Below, piece by piece: positions 17,898 to 27,120 of a DNA stretch of 64,000 nucleotides; the stretch's first letter is position 1, and the number at the start of each line of letters is the position of its first letter. Origin of the DNA: Paenimyroides baculatum (GTDB lineage: Bacteria > Bacteroidota > Bacteroidia > Flavobacteriales > Flavobacteriaceae); assembly GCF_008629655.1 (NCBI RefSeq), contig NZ_VWSG01000001.1:186001-250000 (forward strand). The letters are read 5' to 3'. A model generated the notes under the pieces. It worked only from the letters and a program-made list of their open reading frames with translations. It made no database searches and was not told the origin of the DNA. Made by a program: the position numbers and the translations under genes.

Positions 17898-18791
17898 TTA
17901 TTTCTTAACAAATTTAGAAGAAACTTTTCCTTCATTTGTTGTAATGTCAATTAAATAAGTACCAGCGGAAAGGTCAGATACATTAATTGTTGTAGCGTTG
18001 TTTAATGTTTTTACAATTCTTCCAGATAAATCGGTAATTTTAATTTCTTTCATTTCTAAACCGCTTTTAGATGAAATGTTTAAAACATCTGAAGTTGGGT
18101 TAGGATATAAATTAAAGTTTTCTGTGAAGAATTTTTCGTTTGATACAGTGCCTGTTGTGGTAACTTTGAAATCATCAATTGCAAAACCAAACTGATCATT
18201 TGAAACACAATTTATTGCAATATATACTTGTTTCGCATCGTAAGATGGGTCTAAATTGAATGTATATTCAACCCATTGAGCTGTAGCTGGGTTTGTTATA
18301 TATGGTGAAGCTGTAATAATGGTGAAATTTGCAGGAGCTGTTCCTGTAGTTGATATTCCAACTTTAAAACGTTCTGCACCAAAACTAGTATCACATGATT
18401 TTGCCCAAAATTTTAGTACATTGCCAGTACTTCCTAACATTATTTGTGGTGAAATTAACCAATCGTTATTTGAAGGGGTAGTTGCTGCAAAACATATCAT
18501 TGCTTTAGATCCAGTTCGTGCACTCCAATTAGATGTAGCAGAAGCAGTTAACGGAGGTGTAGTAGCTGTAGAGTTAAAAACTGTAAAGGCTTGCGCTAAC
18601 TGTGTGTTAGCGAATGTTACTCCCTGAAAACCATAGGTTGTCGATTTGTCTACGTCGTTAAGAGTCCAATTTCCAACATTTGCAATAGCAAAATTAGTGT
18701 AAGTTTCAAAACTGTCTTCAAAAACAGTAGTTTGTGACTTTGCCGTGAACAAAGAACTTAATAAAAGGGTAGAAAGTAATAATTTTTTCAT
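17898..18791 (-). CDS. T9SS type A sorted extracellular protein, choice-of-anchor J-like
   Basis: The 297-residue protein has a signal peptide (about 1-19), a beta-sandwich region (about 20-210, with DWLISPQI and GFAIDDFKV as in cleaved-adhesin/choice-of-anchor J domains), and a type IX secretion C-terminal domain (about 225-297) with LYPNPTSD, DLSGRIV and LSAGTYLI. It should be secreted across the outer membrane by the Por system and attached to the cell surface or released. It has no catalytic domain; adhesion is a reasonable guess. Confidence 0.88.
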   Translation of the reverse strand: MKKLLLSTLLLSSLFTAKSQTTVFEDSFETYTNFAIANVGNWTLNDVDKSTTYGFQGVTFANTQLAQAFTVFNSTATTPPLTASATSNWSARTGSKAMICFAATTPSNNDWLISPQIMLGSTGNVLKFWAKSCDTSFGAERFKVGISTTGTAPANFTIITASPYITNPATAQWVEYTFNLDPSYDAKQVYIAINCVSNDQFGFAIDDFKVTTTGTVSNEKFFTENFNLYPNPTSDVLNISSKSGLEMKEIKITDLSGRIVKTLNNATTINVSDLSAGTYLIDITTNEGKVSSKFVKK

Positions 18792-18895
18792 GATGTTATT
18801 TTTTTAATTAATTACATAAAATTATAAAAAAAATATAACATATAATAATAATTTATAAAAAAAACACTAATTATTCTTTTTCTTAAAAGTTTTTT

Positions 18896-19609
18896 TTACA
18901 TTTTCAGATAAAAGTCTTTTGTTAGTTCGGTATATTCTGCGGTGTATTTATAGCGATCTGTTTCAATGGTTAATTCATTAACAACTGGCTCTTGTTCTAT
19001 TCGAGAAAAGGCTAGTAAACTGCGTTTAATTTCAGATGTTTCGTTTCCTTTAACTCGGGTTATCTTCAATAGAAATAAACCTACAGATTGTGCTAATTCT
19101 ATAAAATTTCCTTCTTCTTTAAAAGGAATAATAACTGCGAAAATTCCATTTTCTGAGAGTAATGCTTGTGCCGATTCTATTAACTCATCAAAAGGTAAAG
19201 CTTCCTGAAAACGCGCCTGATCTCGTTTGTCGTTTCCTGACGAATAATTCTCGGAATAAAAAGGTGGGTTTGATATAATTAAATCATATTCTTCTTCCTC
19301 TTCAAAAAGTTCTTTTGTAAATTCATAGATTGATGCATGATAGCAAAACAAACGATCGTTCCATTTGCTCTGCTCAAAATTTTCTACACATTGTTCGTAA
19401 GCTTCTTCTTCAATTTCAACAGCATCAATCTGCTGTGCATCGCTTCTTTGGGCTAACATTAAAGCAATTAGACCGGTGCCAGCGCCAATATCTAATATAT
19501 TAAACGGTTTGTGAAAAAGGGGAGTCCAAGCACCTAACAAAACGCCGTCTGTACCAACTTTCATGGCACAACGATCTTGTTCTATGGTGAATTGTTTAAA
19601 TGAGAACAT
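18896..19609 (-). CDS. trmN6: tRNA1(Val) (adenine(37)-N6)-methyltransferase
   Basis: The 237-residue protein has the N-terminal signature GTDGVLLGAW, SAM motif DIGAGTGLIALMLAQR and the N6-adenine methyltransferase motif SNPPFY. This is the YfiC/TrmN6 family that forms m6A37 in tRNA1(Val). It lies 51 bp downstream of rimM on the same strand without a clear terminator, so it may be the last gene of the rpsP operon. Confidence 0.9.
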   Translation of the reverse strand: MFSFKQFTIEQDRCAMKVGTDGVLLGAWTPLFHKPFNILDIGAGTGLIALMLAQRSDAQQIDAVEIEEEAYEQCVENFEQSKWNDRLFCYHASIYEFTKELFEEEEEYDLIISNPPFYSENYSSGNDKRDQARFQEALPFDELIESAQALLSENGIFAVIIPFKEEGNFIELAQSVGLFLLKITRVKGNETSEIKRSLLAFSRIEQEPVVNELTIETDRYKYTAEYTELTKDFYLKM

Positions 19610-19660
19610 TGAAGTAGATTTTACTTCAAAATTACTGTTTTAAATGAAAATAAGTGGTAA

Positions 19661-20185
19661 TTAAATATATAAATCAATCAATCCTTCCGGAGTGTTGAAA
19701 AGAATAGATTTGTTTTCGCGATTTACTTCAATAATGAATTCATCAATTAAAGGAATCAAAATAACGGCATCATCTTTTTGAACTTCAAACAAGGCTTGTA
19801 CGCCGTTGTCACTTATTCTTAAAATAGTTCCGAAATTGCCTAATCGCTGGTCAATGGCATCAAAACCAACAACCTCGTGGTAGTAAAATCTGTTTCCTTC
19901 TAATTTAGGCAGCATGGTAAGCGGTAAGTATACATCTTTGCCTACAATGGTATCTGCAATTTCTTCAGAATCCATATCTTCAAACTGGGTACGAAGAAAT
20001 TTTTCTCTGTGGAGTGATGATCTTTCAATAAAAAAAGGAACCAAATGTCCGTTTATTTCAACGAACATTGATTCCAATTCTGTGTACAATTCTGGCTCGT
20101 CTGTGTCTAAATAAACCAAGACTTCGCCTTTGAAACTATATTTCTTAGCGACTTTTCCTAAATAAAAACAATCTTTTTTACGCAT
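19661..20185 (-). CDS. rimM: 16S rRNA processing protein RimM
   Basis: The 174-residue ribosome maturation factor assembles the head of the 30S subunit with S19. An N-terminal RimM beta-barrel (YLGKVAKKYSFKGEVLV) is followed by a PRC-barrel (about 95-170; YYHEVVGFDAID, IPLIDEFI). It is 17 bp downstream of rpsP, the usual rpsP-rimM order, and translation is probably linked. Confidence 0.95.
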   Translation of the reverse strand: MRKKDCFYLGKVAKKYSFKGEVLVYLDTDEPELYTELESMFVEINGHLVPFFIERSSLHREKFLRTQFEDMDSEEIADTIVGKDVYLPLTMLPKLEGNRFYYHEVVGFDAIDQRLGNFGTILRISDNGVQALFEVQKDDAVILIPLIDEFIIEVNRENKSILFNTPEGLIDLYI

Positions 20186-20202
20186 TAAAAATCGCTTACA
20201 AA

Positions 20203-20736
20203 TTATGCTTCAGTTTCTTCTGTATTTTCTTCTACTTCTGGAGTAGCTTCTTCTGCAGTTGCAGTTGCAGCTTCAGCAGCAGCTTTAGCTTCTTGTGCAG
20301 CAGCAATACGTTTTGCATTCACTTCTTTTTCAGCGTTTAATGCAGCTGTTTTAGCAGCAGCTTTGTTATCAGCTAATCCAGAAACTTTTGTGTTTACTTT
20401 GTTTGCTTTTTCATCTAACCAAGCAGTGAATTTTGCATCAGCTTGATCTTGTGTTATAGCACCTTTGCGTACACCACCATTTAAGTGATGTTTTAATAAA
20501 GCACCTTTGTAAGATAAAATTGCACGAGCAGTATCTGTTGGTTGCGCACCGTTAAATAACCATTTTGCAGCAGCATCAACGTTTAAGTCAATTGTTGCAG
20601 GGTTAGTGTTTGGATTGTAAGTTCCGATTTTCTCTAAGAATTTACCATCTCTTTTAGCACGTGCATCAGCAGCTACTACCCAGTAAAAAGGTTTTCCTTT
20701 TTTACCGTGTCTTTGTAATCTAATTTTTACAGACAT
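20203..20736 (-). CDS. rpsP: 30S ribosomal protein S16 with long C-terminal extension
   Basis: Residues 1 to about 85 form the S16 core ([36 protein letters not shown]). The protein is 177 residues, roughly twice the Escherichia coli length; the extra 90 residues are Ala/Lys/Glu-rich, of low complexity and end in an acidic tail (EENTEETEA). Extended S16 tails are common in Bacteroidota. It heads the rpsP-rimM operon, with a promoter and a small hairpin in its leader. Confidence 0.95.
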   Translation of the reverse strand: MSVKIRLQRHGKKGKPFYWVVAADARAKRDGKFLEKIGTYNPNTNPATIDLNVDAAAKWLFNGAQPTDTARAILSYKGALLKHHLNGGVRKGAITQDQADAKFTAWLDEKANKVNTKVSGLADNKAAAKTAALNAEKEVNAKRIAAAQEAKAAAEAATATAEEATPEVEENTEETEA

Positions 20737-20756
20737 AATCTCTAAATGATTTAATT

Positions 20757-20771
20757 GAGGTTCCCGACCTC
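20757..20771 (-). promoter_or_regulatory. leader hairpin of rpsP-rimM
   Basis: In the mRNA sense, GAGGT and ACCTC form a 5-bp stem with a 5-base loop (GAGGT-CGGGA-ACCTC), 21 bases before the rpsP start. It could be a binding site for autoregulation by a ribosomal protein, but this is not shown. Confidence 0.35.
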
Positions 20772-20792
20772 TTAATTATTAAAATTGAAGTG

Positions 20793-20800
20793 CAAAAGTA
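20793..20800 (-). promoter_or_regulatory. -7 element of rpsP
   Basis: On the minus strand this reads TACTTTTG, a full match to TAnnTTTG, 57 bp before the rpsP start. No TTG lies at the ideal -33 distance. Confidence 0.55.
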
Positions 20801-20894
20801 ATTATTTTTTCGTAATGATTGATTATTAACCCGTAAAAATTAACCTTAAGTTGTTAAATTTTAAAAAAGTTAAATAATTATTAAAAAAAAACAT

Positions 20895-20923
20895 TTGGTG
20901 TTAAAGAAAAAATTCTATTTTTG
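20895..20923 (+). promoter_or_regulatory. promoter of the lipoprotein gene at 20958
   Basis: TTG at 20895-20897, an 18-bp spacer and TATTTTTG at 20916-20923 form a full-consensus Bacteroidota sigma-ABfr type promoter, 34 bp before the start codon. Confidence 0.75.
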
Positions 20924-20957
20924 TTTGGTAACATTGAATTCAGAATCTAAATAGAAT

Positions 20958-21467
20958 ATGAAAAAATACTTTTTATTTGCATTAATGGCAGTTTCACTAG
21001 TGTCTTGCGAAGAAGAACTAACTGTAAACACACCAACCTTTGAAGCCATGAAAAGTTATGACTTTTGGCGAGCTACAAAAATAACGGCAAATGTTGATAA
21101 TGGAGATTTAGTAATTGTTGGTGCAACCGATTCGGAAAATGTTACTTTATTTATAGATAACTATGAATTGGGTGGAGAATATACATTAGGAACAGATAAT
21201 TACAACGTTGCTACATATTCTAAAACAGAAAAAGATAAAGTTTATTTATACAGTACATCGTCATCAACAGGTAAAGGATATATTAAATTAGATCCGGTTG
21301 AAAAACAAACGCCAGGAACAATCTCTGGAACGTTTTATGCAGAAATGGTACCGGTTGATCCTGCTTTGGTTTTACCAGAAACACCATTAGTAAATTTAAA
21401 TAAAGGAGTGTTTTTCAGAATTCCTTTGGTTTATCCACCTGCACAACTAGAAACACCAAATCCATAA
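20958..21467 (+). CDS. lipoprotein of unknown function (DUF6252-like)
   Basis: The 169-residue protein has a lipoprotein signal peptide with lipobox VSLVSC and an acidic residue run after the Cys (CEEEL). The mature part is beta-rich and shows the pattern KITANVDNGDLVIVG...NVTLFI and SGTFYAEM, which recalls the small DUF6252 lipoproteins of Flavobacteriia, an assignment I cannot verify here. It has its own promoter and terminator. Confidence 0.75.
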   Translation: MKKYFLFALMAVSLVSCEEELTVNTPTFEAMKSYDFWRATKITANVDNGDLVIVGATDSENVTLFIDNYELGGEYTLGTDNYNVATYSKTEKDKVYLYSTSSSTGKGYIKLDPVEKQTPGTISGTFYAEMVPVDPALVLPETPLVNLNKGVFFRIPLVYPPAQLETPNP

Positions 21468-21498
21468 TAAATTTAAAAAATTTGTTTAACACATACTT

Positions 21499-21529
21499 AA
21501 GTCGTTCTTTTTTAAGAGCGACTTTTTTT
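21499..21529 (+). terminator. terminator between the lipoprotein gene and dnaE
   Basis: AAGTCGTTCTT pairs with AAGAGCGACTT (one T-G) around TTTT and is followed by a T run. Confidence 0.9.
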
Positions 21530-21533
21530 ATTG

Positions 21534-21541
21534 TAACTTTG
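21534..21541 (+). promoter_or_regulatory. -7 element of dnaE
   Basis: TAACTTTG matches TAnnTTTG and lies 25 bp before the dnaE start, directly after the preceding terminator. A -33 TTG is not evident. Confidence 0.5.
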
Positions 21542-21566
21542 TATAAAATCAACCTGAATTTTACCC

Positions 21567-24500
21567 ATGTATATAATTTTTGATACCGAAACAACTGGTT
21601 TGCCTAAAGATTGGAATGCACCTATTACCGATGTTGATAACTGGCCGCGCTGTATACAGATTGCCTGGCAGTTACATGATGAAATGGGAAATTTGGTTGA
21701 GCATGAAGATTATTTGATTAAGCCCGAAGATTTTGATATTCCGTATGATTCTGAGCGAATTCACGGAATTTCTACGTTATTAGCAACCGAAAAAGGGATT
21801 GATATAAATACAGTTCTTGCAAAATTTAACATTACTTTGGGTAAGGCTAAATTTGTTGTAGGGCAAAATGTTGGTTTTGATTTGAATATTATGGGTGCTG
21901 AATTTCATCGTTCGTCTAAAGCAACGCCTTTAAATGCTATGGCGGTTTTAGATACTTGTACCGAAGTTACGGCCAATTTATTGAAACTTCCCGGTGGTCG
22001 TGGCGGTCGTTTTAAACTACCTACTTTGACCGAATTGCATGAGTATTTATTTGACGTGCCTTTTGGCGAAGCACACAATGCAACTGCCGATGTGGAAGCC
22101 ACTACAAGATGTTTTTTCGAGTTAATTCGCAGAAATGTTTTTAATGAAAAAGAATTACAGCAATCGGCCGGATATTTACAGCATTTTAAAGAAGTAAATC
22201 CACAGCCTTTTCAGTTAATCGGGTTAAAGCACATCAACCTTAAGAAAGCATCCGAAGAAATTCGTAAACAGTTAGAAGCTGCCGGTGTTATTAAAGGTGA
22301 AGCTGAAAAAAACACAATTACTGATGATGTAAAAAAAGCATACAATGAAGCAGTTTTTGCTCATTTACATAATCATACGCAGTTTTCGGTTTTGCAATCG
22401 ACTATCGATATTGGTGCAATGATCAAAAAATCGGCAAAAGAAAAAATGTCGGCTTTATCAATGACCGATCACGGGAACATGATGGGCGCTTTTAAGTTTG
22501 TAAGTGCAGTTTTAGATCATAATAAAAATGCAAAAAAAGTCAACGAAGCTGCGATTGAAAATGGAGAAGATCCTACAGAAACAGAGCTAAAACCAATTGT
22601 TGGTTGCGAGTTTTTTGTGTGTGAAAATCATACCGATAAATCGAAAAAAGACAATGGATACCAAGTTGTTCTTCTGGCAAAAAATAAAAAAGGATATCAC
22701 AACATTGCAAAACTATCGTCAATAGCATCGATCAACGGTTTTTACTACGTTCCGCGTATCGATAAGCAGGTGCTTTTGCAATATAAAGAAGATATTATTG
22801 TGCTTTCCGGAAATTTATACGGCGAAGTGCCTAGTAAAATTTTAAATATTGGTGAAAAGCAGGCAGAAGATGCACTTTTGTGGTGGAAAGAACATTTTAA
22901 AGATGATTTTTATTTAGAAATCATGCGCCATAATCAGGAAGATGAAGATCGTGTAAATAAAACATTGATCGTGTTTTCTAAAAAGCATAATGTAAAATTA
23001 ATCGCGACAAACAATACCTATTATTTAGAAAAATCTGATGCCAATGCGCACGATATTTTACTGTGTGTAAAAGATGGTGAAAAACAGGCAACGCCTATTG
23101 GTCGTGGCCGTGGCTATCGTTATGGCTTACCAAATCAAGAGTATTTTTATAAGACTCAAGATGAAATGAAGGCACTTTTTAAAGATCTGCCCGAAGCTAT
23201 TATCAATATTCAGGAGATTGTCGATAAAATAGAAGTGTACTCGTTATACAGAGATATTTTACTTCCAAAATTTGATATTCCTGCTGAATTTATAAATGCT
23301 GAAGATGATGCGGATGGCGGTAAACGAGGCGAAAATGCTTATTTACGCTTTTTAACGTACGAAGGCGCGAAGCGACGATATAAAGAAATTAACGACGTTG
23401 TTACCGAACGATTAGATTTTGAACTAAAAACAGTAGAGAATTCTGGTTATCCGGGATATTTCTTAATTGTTCAGGATTTCATTGCCGAAGCTCGTAAAAT
23501 GAATGTGTCGGTTGGTCCGGGTCGTGGATCTGCGGCGGGTTCTGCAGTGGCGTATTGTTTGGGAATTACCAATTTGGATCCTATAAAATACGATTTGCTT
23601 TTTGAGCGTTTCCTGAATCCCGATCGTGTATCAATGCCTGATATCGATATCGATTTTGATGACGAAGGTCGTGGTCGCGTAATGGATTACGTAATCAATA
23701 AATACGGATCTAATCAGGTGGCGCAAATCATCACGTACGGTAAAATGGCAACCAAATCGGCAATTAAAGATGCGGCGCGTGTATTGGATCTACCTTTATA
23801 TGAATCGGAACGAATTGCCAAAATGATACCGACAATGATGCCAAGCAAGTGGAATTTGCGTCGATTTTTATCTGAACCCGAAGATGTTATTAAAAAAGCA
23901 TTACGATCTGATGAGTTTGATGCGGTTAAAGAACTGATAGGTATTGCAAATCAGAACGATCTGCTTTCAGAAACCATTCAACAGGCAAAAATTATCGAAG
24001 GATCTATGCGTAATACGGGAATTCATGCGTGTGGAGTAATCATTACGCCCGACGATATTACGAATTTCGTACCTGTTCAAACCGCCAAAGATTCCGCTTT
24101 ATATGTAACCCAGTTCGATAACTCGGTTGCCGAAAGTGCCGGTTTATTAAAGATGGATTTCTTGGGCTTAAAAACCCTAACCTTAATAAAAGATACTGTC
24201 GCAATTATAAAACAACGTACAGGTTTAGAGATCGATCCGGAAGAAATTCCGATTGACGATGTTAAAACCTACGAATTATTCCAACGTGGAGAAACGGTTG
24301 GTGTTTTTCAGTACGAATCGCCCGGAATGCAGAAATACATGCGTGAGCTGAAACCTACGGTTTTTGGCGATTTAATTGCCATGAATGCTTTGTATCGCCC
24401 GGGTCCGTTAGAATATATTCCGTCGTTCGTTCGAAGAAAAAACGGAGAAGAAGATATTACGTACGATTTAGATGCGTGCGAAGAATATTTAAAAGAAACC

Positions 24501-26105
24501 TACGGAATTACAGTTTATCAGGAACAGGTAATGCTTTTGTCGCAAAAATTAGCCGATTTTACTAAAGGTGAAGCCGATGTTTTGCGTAAAGCAATGGGTA
24601 AAAAACAAAAAGATGTTTTGGATAAAATGAAGCCTAAATTTGTAGAACAAGCAGCTGCAAAAGGGCACGATCCAAAAACATTAGAAAAAATTTGGAAAGA
24701 CTGGGAAGCTTTTGCATCCTATGCCTTCAATAAATCGCACTCAACCTGTTATGCGTGGATAGCGTATCAAACTGCTTATTTCAAGGCGCATTATCCGGCA
24801 GAATATATGGCTGCGGTGCTTTCAAACAACATGAACGATATTAAATCGGTTACGTTTTTTATGGAAGAATGCCGACGTATGGGGTTAGATGTTTTGGGAC
24901 CTGATGTAAACGAATCGCACTATAAATTTGCCGTGAACGAGAGTTATCAGATTCGTTTTGGAATGGGTGCGATAAAAGGAGTGGGCGAGGGTGCTGTTAA
25001 TACCATTATCGAACATAGAAAAGACGGAAATTATAAATCGATTTTCGATCTGGCGAAACGAATCGATTTAAGATCAGCCAATAAAAAAGCATTTGAAAAT
25101 CTAGCATTGGCAGGCGGTTTCGATTGTTTTACCGATACACATCGCGGACAGTATTTTTATACCGAAGGTGACGGAATTACCTTTTTAGAAAAAGCCGTGA
25201 AGTATGGTGGAAAGTATCAAGATAACGAAAATTCTGCGCAGGTTAGTTTGTTTGGTGAATCGAGCGAAGTGCAAATTCCAGAGCCTGTAATTCCAAGCTG
25301 TGAAGAATGGACAACTATGGAGAAACTTGCAAAAGAAAAAGATGTTGTGGGAATTTATATTTCTGGGCATCCGTTAGATGATTTTAAGTTCGAACTGAAA
25401 TATTTCTGTAATGTAAGAATGGAACAATTGAAACATTTGGATCCTTTGGTAGGTAGAACTGTGACTTTTGGCGGAATGATTTCTAACGTACAGTTTAAAA
25501 CATCGTCTAAAGGAAAAGACTGGGCAATTTTTACGGTAGAAGGCTACGACGAAAGCATTGAAATGCGCATGTTTAATGAAGATTATTTAAAGAACCGACA
25601 TTTTCTGCTGAACAATACTTTTGTGTATTTTAAAGTTTATGTAAAAGAAGGTTGGATTAAGAAAGATACCAACGAAAGATCAGAAGCCCGTATGCAGTTT
25701 GTAGAATTAAAGCTGCTGAACGAAGTAATACCAACGTTTGCAAAAAAACTGATTATTCAGATCGATGTTTGTAAACTGAAAGAAATGCAGATTGATAAAA
25801 TTAGGTTTGTTATGGATAAAAATCCGGGAACCAAAGCGGTTGTTTTTGAAGTTTTTGAATTGGAAGAAGTTCAAAACCGACTGCAAACACAGGTAGTTCA
25901 TAAATTGTTGGAAGATACACAAGAAGAAATCCCAGACGACGCTTTGGAAGAAGTAGATGAAAAATCACCAGAAATCGAAGTGCCCGAGGTTCAGTACCTT
26001 AAAAAAAATCTGTTAGAAATGCCAAGTAAAAATATGCGCATTGAAATATCATCAGATTTATTGGAAGAGTTAGAGCGTATGCAGGTCTCGTTCCGTTTAA
26101 ATTAA
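21567..26105 (+). CDS. dnaE: DNA polymerase III alpha subunit fused to DEDDh proofreading exonuclease
   Basis: The 1512-residue replicase has an N-terminal epsilon-like 3'-5' exonuclease (about 1-190) with ExoI FDTETTG, ExoII QNVGFD and ExoIII HNATADVEA. A PHP domain starts near residue 262 (AHLHNHTQFS, MTDHGN), keeping metal-ligand histidines. The C-family polymerase core has PGRGSAAGSAV (about 651) and the catalytic PDIDIDFDD (about 690). A tandem HhH and an OB fold (about 1290-1380) follow. The fusion puts proofreading and synthesis in one chain, as known for Flavobacteriia. Monocistronic. Confidence 0.95.
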   Translation: MYIIFDTETTGLPKDWNAPITDVDNWPRCIQIAWQLHDEMGNLVEHEDYLIKPEDFDIPYDSERIHGISTLLATEKGIDINTVLAKFNITLGKAKFVVGQNVGFDLNIMGAEFHRSSKATPLNAMAVLDTCTEVTANLLKLPGGRGGRFKLPTLTELHEYLFDVPFGEAHNATADVEATTRCFFELIRRNVFNEKELQQSAGYLQHFKEVNPQPFQLIGLKHINLKKASEEIRKQLEAAGVIKGEAEKNTITDDVKKAYNEAVFAHLHNHTQFSVLQSTIDIGAMIKKSAKEKMSALSMTDHGNMMGAFKFVSAVLDHNKNAKKVNEAAIENGEDPTETELKPIVGCEFFVCENHTDKSKKDNGYQVVLLAKNKKGYHNIAKLSSIASINGFYYVPRIDKQVLLQYKEDIIVLSGNLYGEVPSKILNIGEKQAEDALLWWKEHFKDDFYLEIMRHNQEDEDRVNKTLIVFSKKHNVKLIATNNTYYLEKSDANAHDILLCVKDGEKQATPIGRGRGYRYGLPNQEYFYKTQDEMKALFKDLPEAIINIQEIVDKIEVYSLYRDILLPKFDIPAEFINAEDDADGGKRGENAYLRFLTYEGAKRRYKEINDVVTERLDFELKTVENSGYPGYFLIVQDFIAEARKMNVSVGPGRGSAAGSAVAYCLGITNLDPIKYDLLFERFLNPDRVSMPDIDIDFDDEGRGRVMDYVINKYGSNQVAQIITYGKMATKSAIKDAARVLDLPLYESERIAKMIPTMMPSKWNLRRFLSEPEDVIKKALRSDEFDAVKELIGIANQNDLLSETIQQAKIIEGSMRNTGIHACGVIITPDDITNFVPVQTAKDSALYVTQFDNSVAESAGLLKMDFLGLKTLTLIKDTVAIIKQRTGLEIDPEEIPIDDVKTYELFQRGETVGVFQYESPGMQKYMRELKPTVFGDLIAMNALYRPGPLEYIPSFVRRKNGEEDITYDLDACEEYLKETYGITVYQEQVMLLSQKLADFTKGEADVLRKAMGKKQKDVLDKMKPKFVEQAAAKGHDPKTLEKIWKDWEAFASYAFNKSHSTCYAWIAYQTAYFKAHYPAEYMAAVLSNNMNDIKSVTFFMEECRRMGLDVLGPDVNESHYKFAVNESYQIRFGMGAIKGVGEGAVNTIIEHRKDGNYKSIFDLAKRIDLRSANKKAFENLALAGGFDCFTDTHRGQYFYTEGDGITFLEKAVKYGGKYQDNENSAQVSLFGESSEVQIPEPVIPSCEEWTTMEKLAKEKDVVGIYISGHPLDDFKFELKYFCNVRMEQLKHLDPLVGRTVTFGGMISNVQFKTSSKGKDWAIFTVEGYDESIEMRMFNEDYLKNRHFLLNNTFVYFKVYVKEGWIKKDTNERSEARMQFVELKLLNEVIPTFAKKLIIQIDVCKLKEMQIDKIRFVMDKNPGTKAVVFEVFELEEVQNRLQTQVVHKLLEDTQEEIPDDALEEVDEKSPEIEVPEVQYLKKNLLEMPSKNMRIEISSDLLEELERMQVSFRLN

Positions 26106-26146
26106 AAACCTTTATGCGGTTATAGATATTAGTTATAGTTGTTAAC

Positions 26147-26176
26147 TTGTAGCAATTAAAAAAATAACTAAATTTG
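26147..26176 (+). promoter_or_regulatory. promoter of trxA
   Basis: TTG (26147-26149), 19-bp spacer, TAAATTTG (26169-26176): an exact match to the Bacteroidota housekeeping consensus, 28 bp before the start codon. Confidence 0.8.
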
Positions 26177-26204
26177 TATATATAGATTTATAAAAACTAA
26201 AATT

Positions 26205-26522
26205 ATGGCTTTAGAAATAACAGATGCAACATTTGAAGAAGTAGTATTAAAATCAGCTCAACCGGTAGTAGTAGATTTTTGGGCAGAATGGTGTGGTCCT
26301 TGTAAAATGTTAGGTCCAACAATCGAAGAATTAGCCGGAGATTTTGACGGAAAAGTAGTTGTAGGAAAAGTAGACGTAGATGCTAATCAAGATTTCGCTT
26401 CACAATACGGTGTAAGAAACATACCAACAGTATTAATTTTCCAAAACGGAGAAGTAGTAGGTCGTCAAGTTGGTGTAGCACCAAAGCAAACTTACGTTGA
26501 CCAACTTACCAAATTGTTGTAA
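26205..26522 (+). CDS. trxA: thioredoxin
   Basis: The 105-residue protein has the classical active site W29-C30-G-P-C33 in FWAEWCGPCKM, and the cis-proline segment NIPTVLIF. It is a full-length cytoplasmic thioredoxin with no signal peptide that reduces disulfides in ribonucleotide reductase, peroxiredoxins and others; the tpx product in this window is a likely client. It has its own strong promoter and terminator. Confidence 0.96.
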   Translation: MALEITDATFEEVVLKSAQPVVVDFWAEWCGPCKMLGPTIEELAGDFDGKVVVGKVDVDANQDFASQYGVRNIPTVLIFQNGEVVGRQVGVAPKQTYVDQLTKLL

Positions 26523-26547
26523 TAAATACAAAATATAGTAATAAAAG

Positions 26548-26577
26548 TACCAGAATTAGTTCTGGTATTTTTTTTTT
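26548..26577 (+). terminator. terminator of trxA
   Basis: TACCAGAA pairs with TTCTGGTA around a 4-base loop and is followed by a run of ten or more T. Confidence 0.93.
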
Positions 26578-26646
26578 GTAAATCACTGAAAAGTAGCAGT
26601 GTGAAAAAAATATTTAAAACAGTATCTCATTTTTTTTAAAAAATGT

Positions 26647-26676
26647 TTGCACCATTAGTAAATGGTCGTATATTTG
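26647..26676 (+). promoter_or_regulatory. promoter of the tRNA-Asp cluster
   Basis: TTG (26647-26649), 19-bp spacer, TATATTTG (26669-26676), another exact consensus match, 44 bp before the first tRNA. Confidence 0.78.
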
Positions 26677-26720
26677 CACCGTTGAAATGATGAAGCAAAC
26701 GCAACATTAAGTTAACAAAC

Positions 26721-26794
26721 GGTTTGGTAGTTCAGTTGGTTAGAATACATGCCTGTCACGCATGGGGTCGCGGGTTCGAGTCCCGTCCAGACCG
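26721..26794 (+). tRNA. tRNA-Asp (GTC), copy 1
   Basis: A 74-base cloverleaf: acceptor arms GGTTTGG/CCAGACC with discriminator G, anticodon stem CATGC/GCATG, loop CTGTCAC with anticodon GTC at 26755-26757, and T loop GGTTCGAGTCC. CCA is not encoded (the next bases are CAAA). Confidence 0.97.
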
Positions 26795-26862
26795 CAAAAC
26801 AAAGAACACGGTTCTTTACAATTTTGCGAAAGTAAAATTTCTTTGACATAAAACATTATCTT

Positions 26863-26936
26863 GGTTTGGTAGTTCAGTTGGTTAGAATACATGCCTGTCA
26901 CGCATGGGGTCGCGGGTTCGAGTCCCGTCCAGACCG
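26863..26936 (+). tRNA. tRNA-Asp (GTC), copy 2
   Basis: Identical in sequence to copy 1 over the full 74 bases. Here the bases after the discriminator happen to read CCA. It is 68 bp after copy 1 with no promoter of its own visible, so it is probably part of the same transcript. Confidence 0.97.
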
Positions 26937-26948
26937 CCAAGATACAAT

Positions 26949-26973
26949 AGCCCTTCGGTTACGAGGGGCTTTT
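26949..26973 (+). terminator. hairpin terminator between tRNA-Asp copies 2 and 3
   Basis: AGCCCTTCG pairs with CGAGGGGCT (one T-G pair) around GTTA, followed by TTTTG. The short T run suggests partial termination or a processing signal. Confidence 0.65.
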
Positions 26974-26990
26974 GTGCCCTTTAATGTTTT

Positions 26991-27064
26991 GGTTTGGTAG
27001 TTCAGTTGGTTAGAATACATGCCTGTCACGCATGGGGTCGCGGGTTCGAGTCCCGTCCAGACCG
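26991..27064 (+). tRNA. tRNA-Asp (GTC), copy 3
   Basis: Identical to copies 1 and 2 over 74 bases; anticodon GTC. A short GCGAG/CTCGC stem follows directly from the discriminator base. Confidence 0.97.
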
Positions 27065-27120
27065 CGAGATTCTCGCTTTAGAATCAAAAATAGTTGTGTT
27101 GTTTAGGTACGCAAGTACCT

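Noticed and set aside
26721..27064. tRNA repeats as an integration site for a mobile element
   Set aside because: No integrase, transposase or att-like partial tRNA at the far end of a cargo region was found; the following genes look like native duplications.
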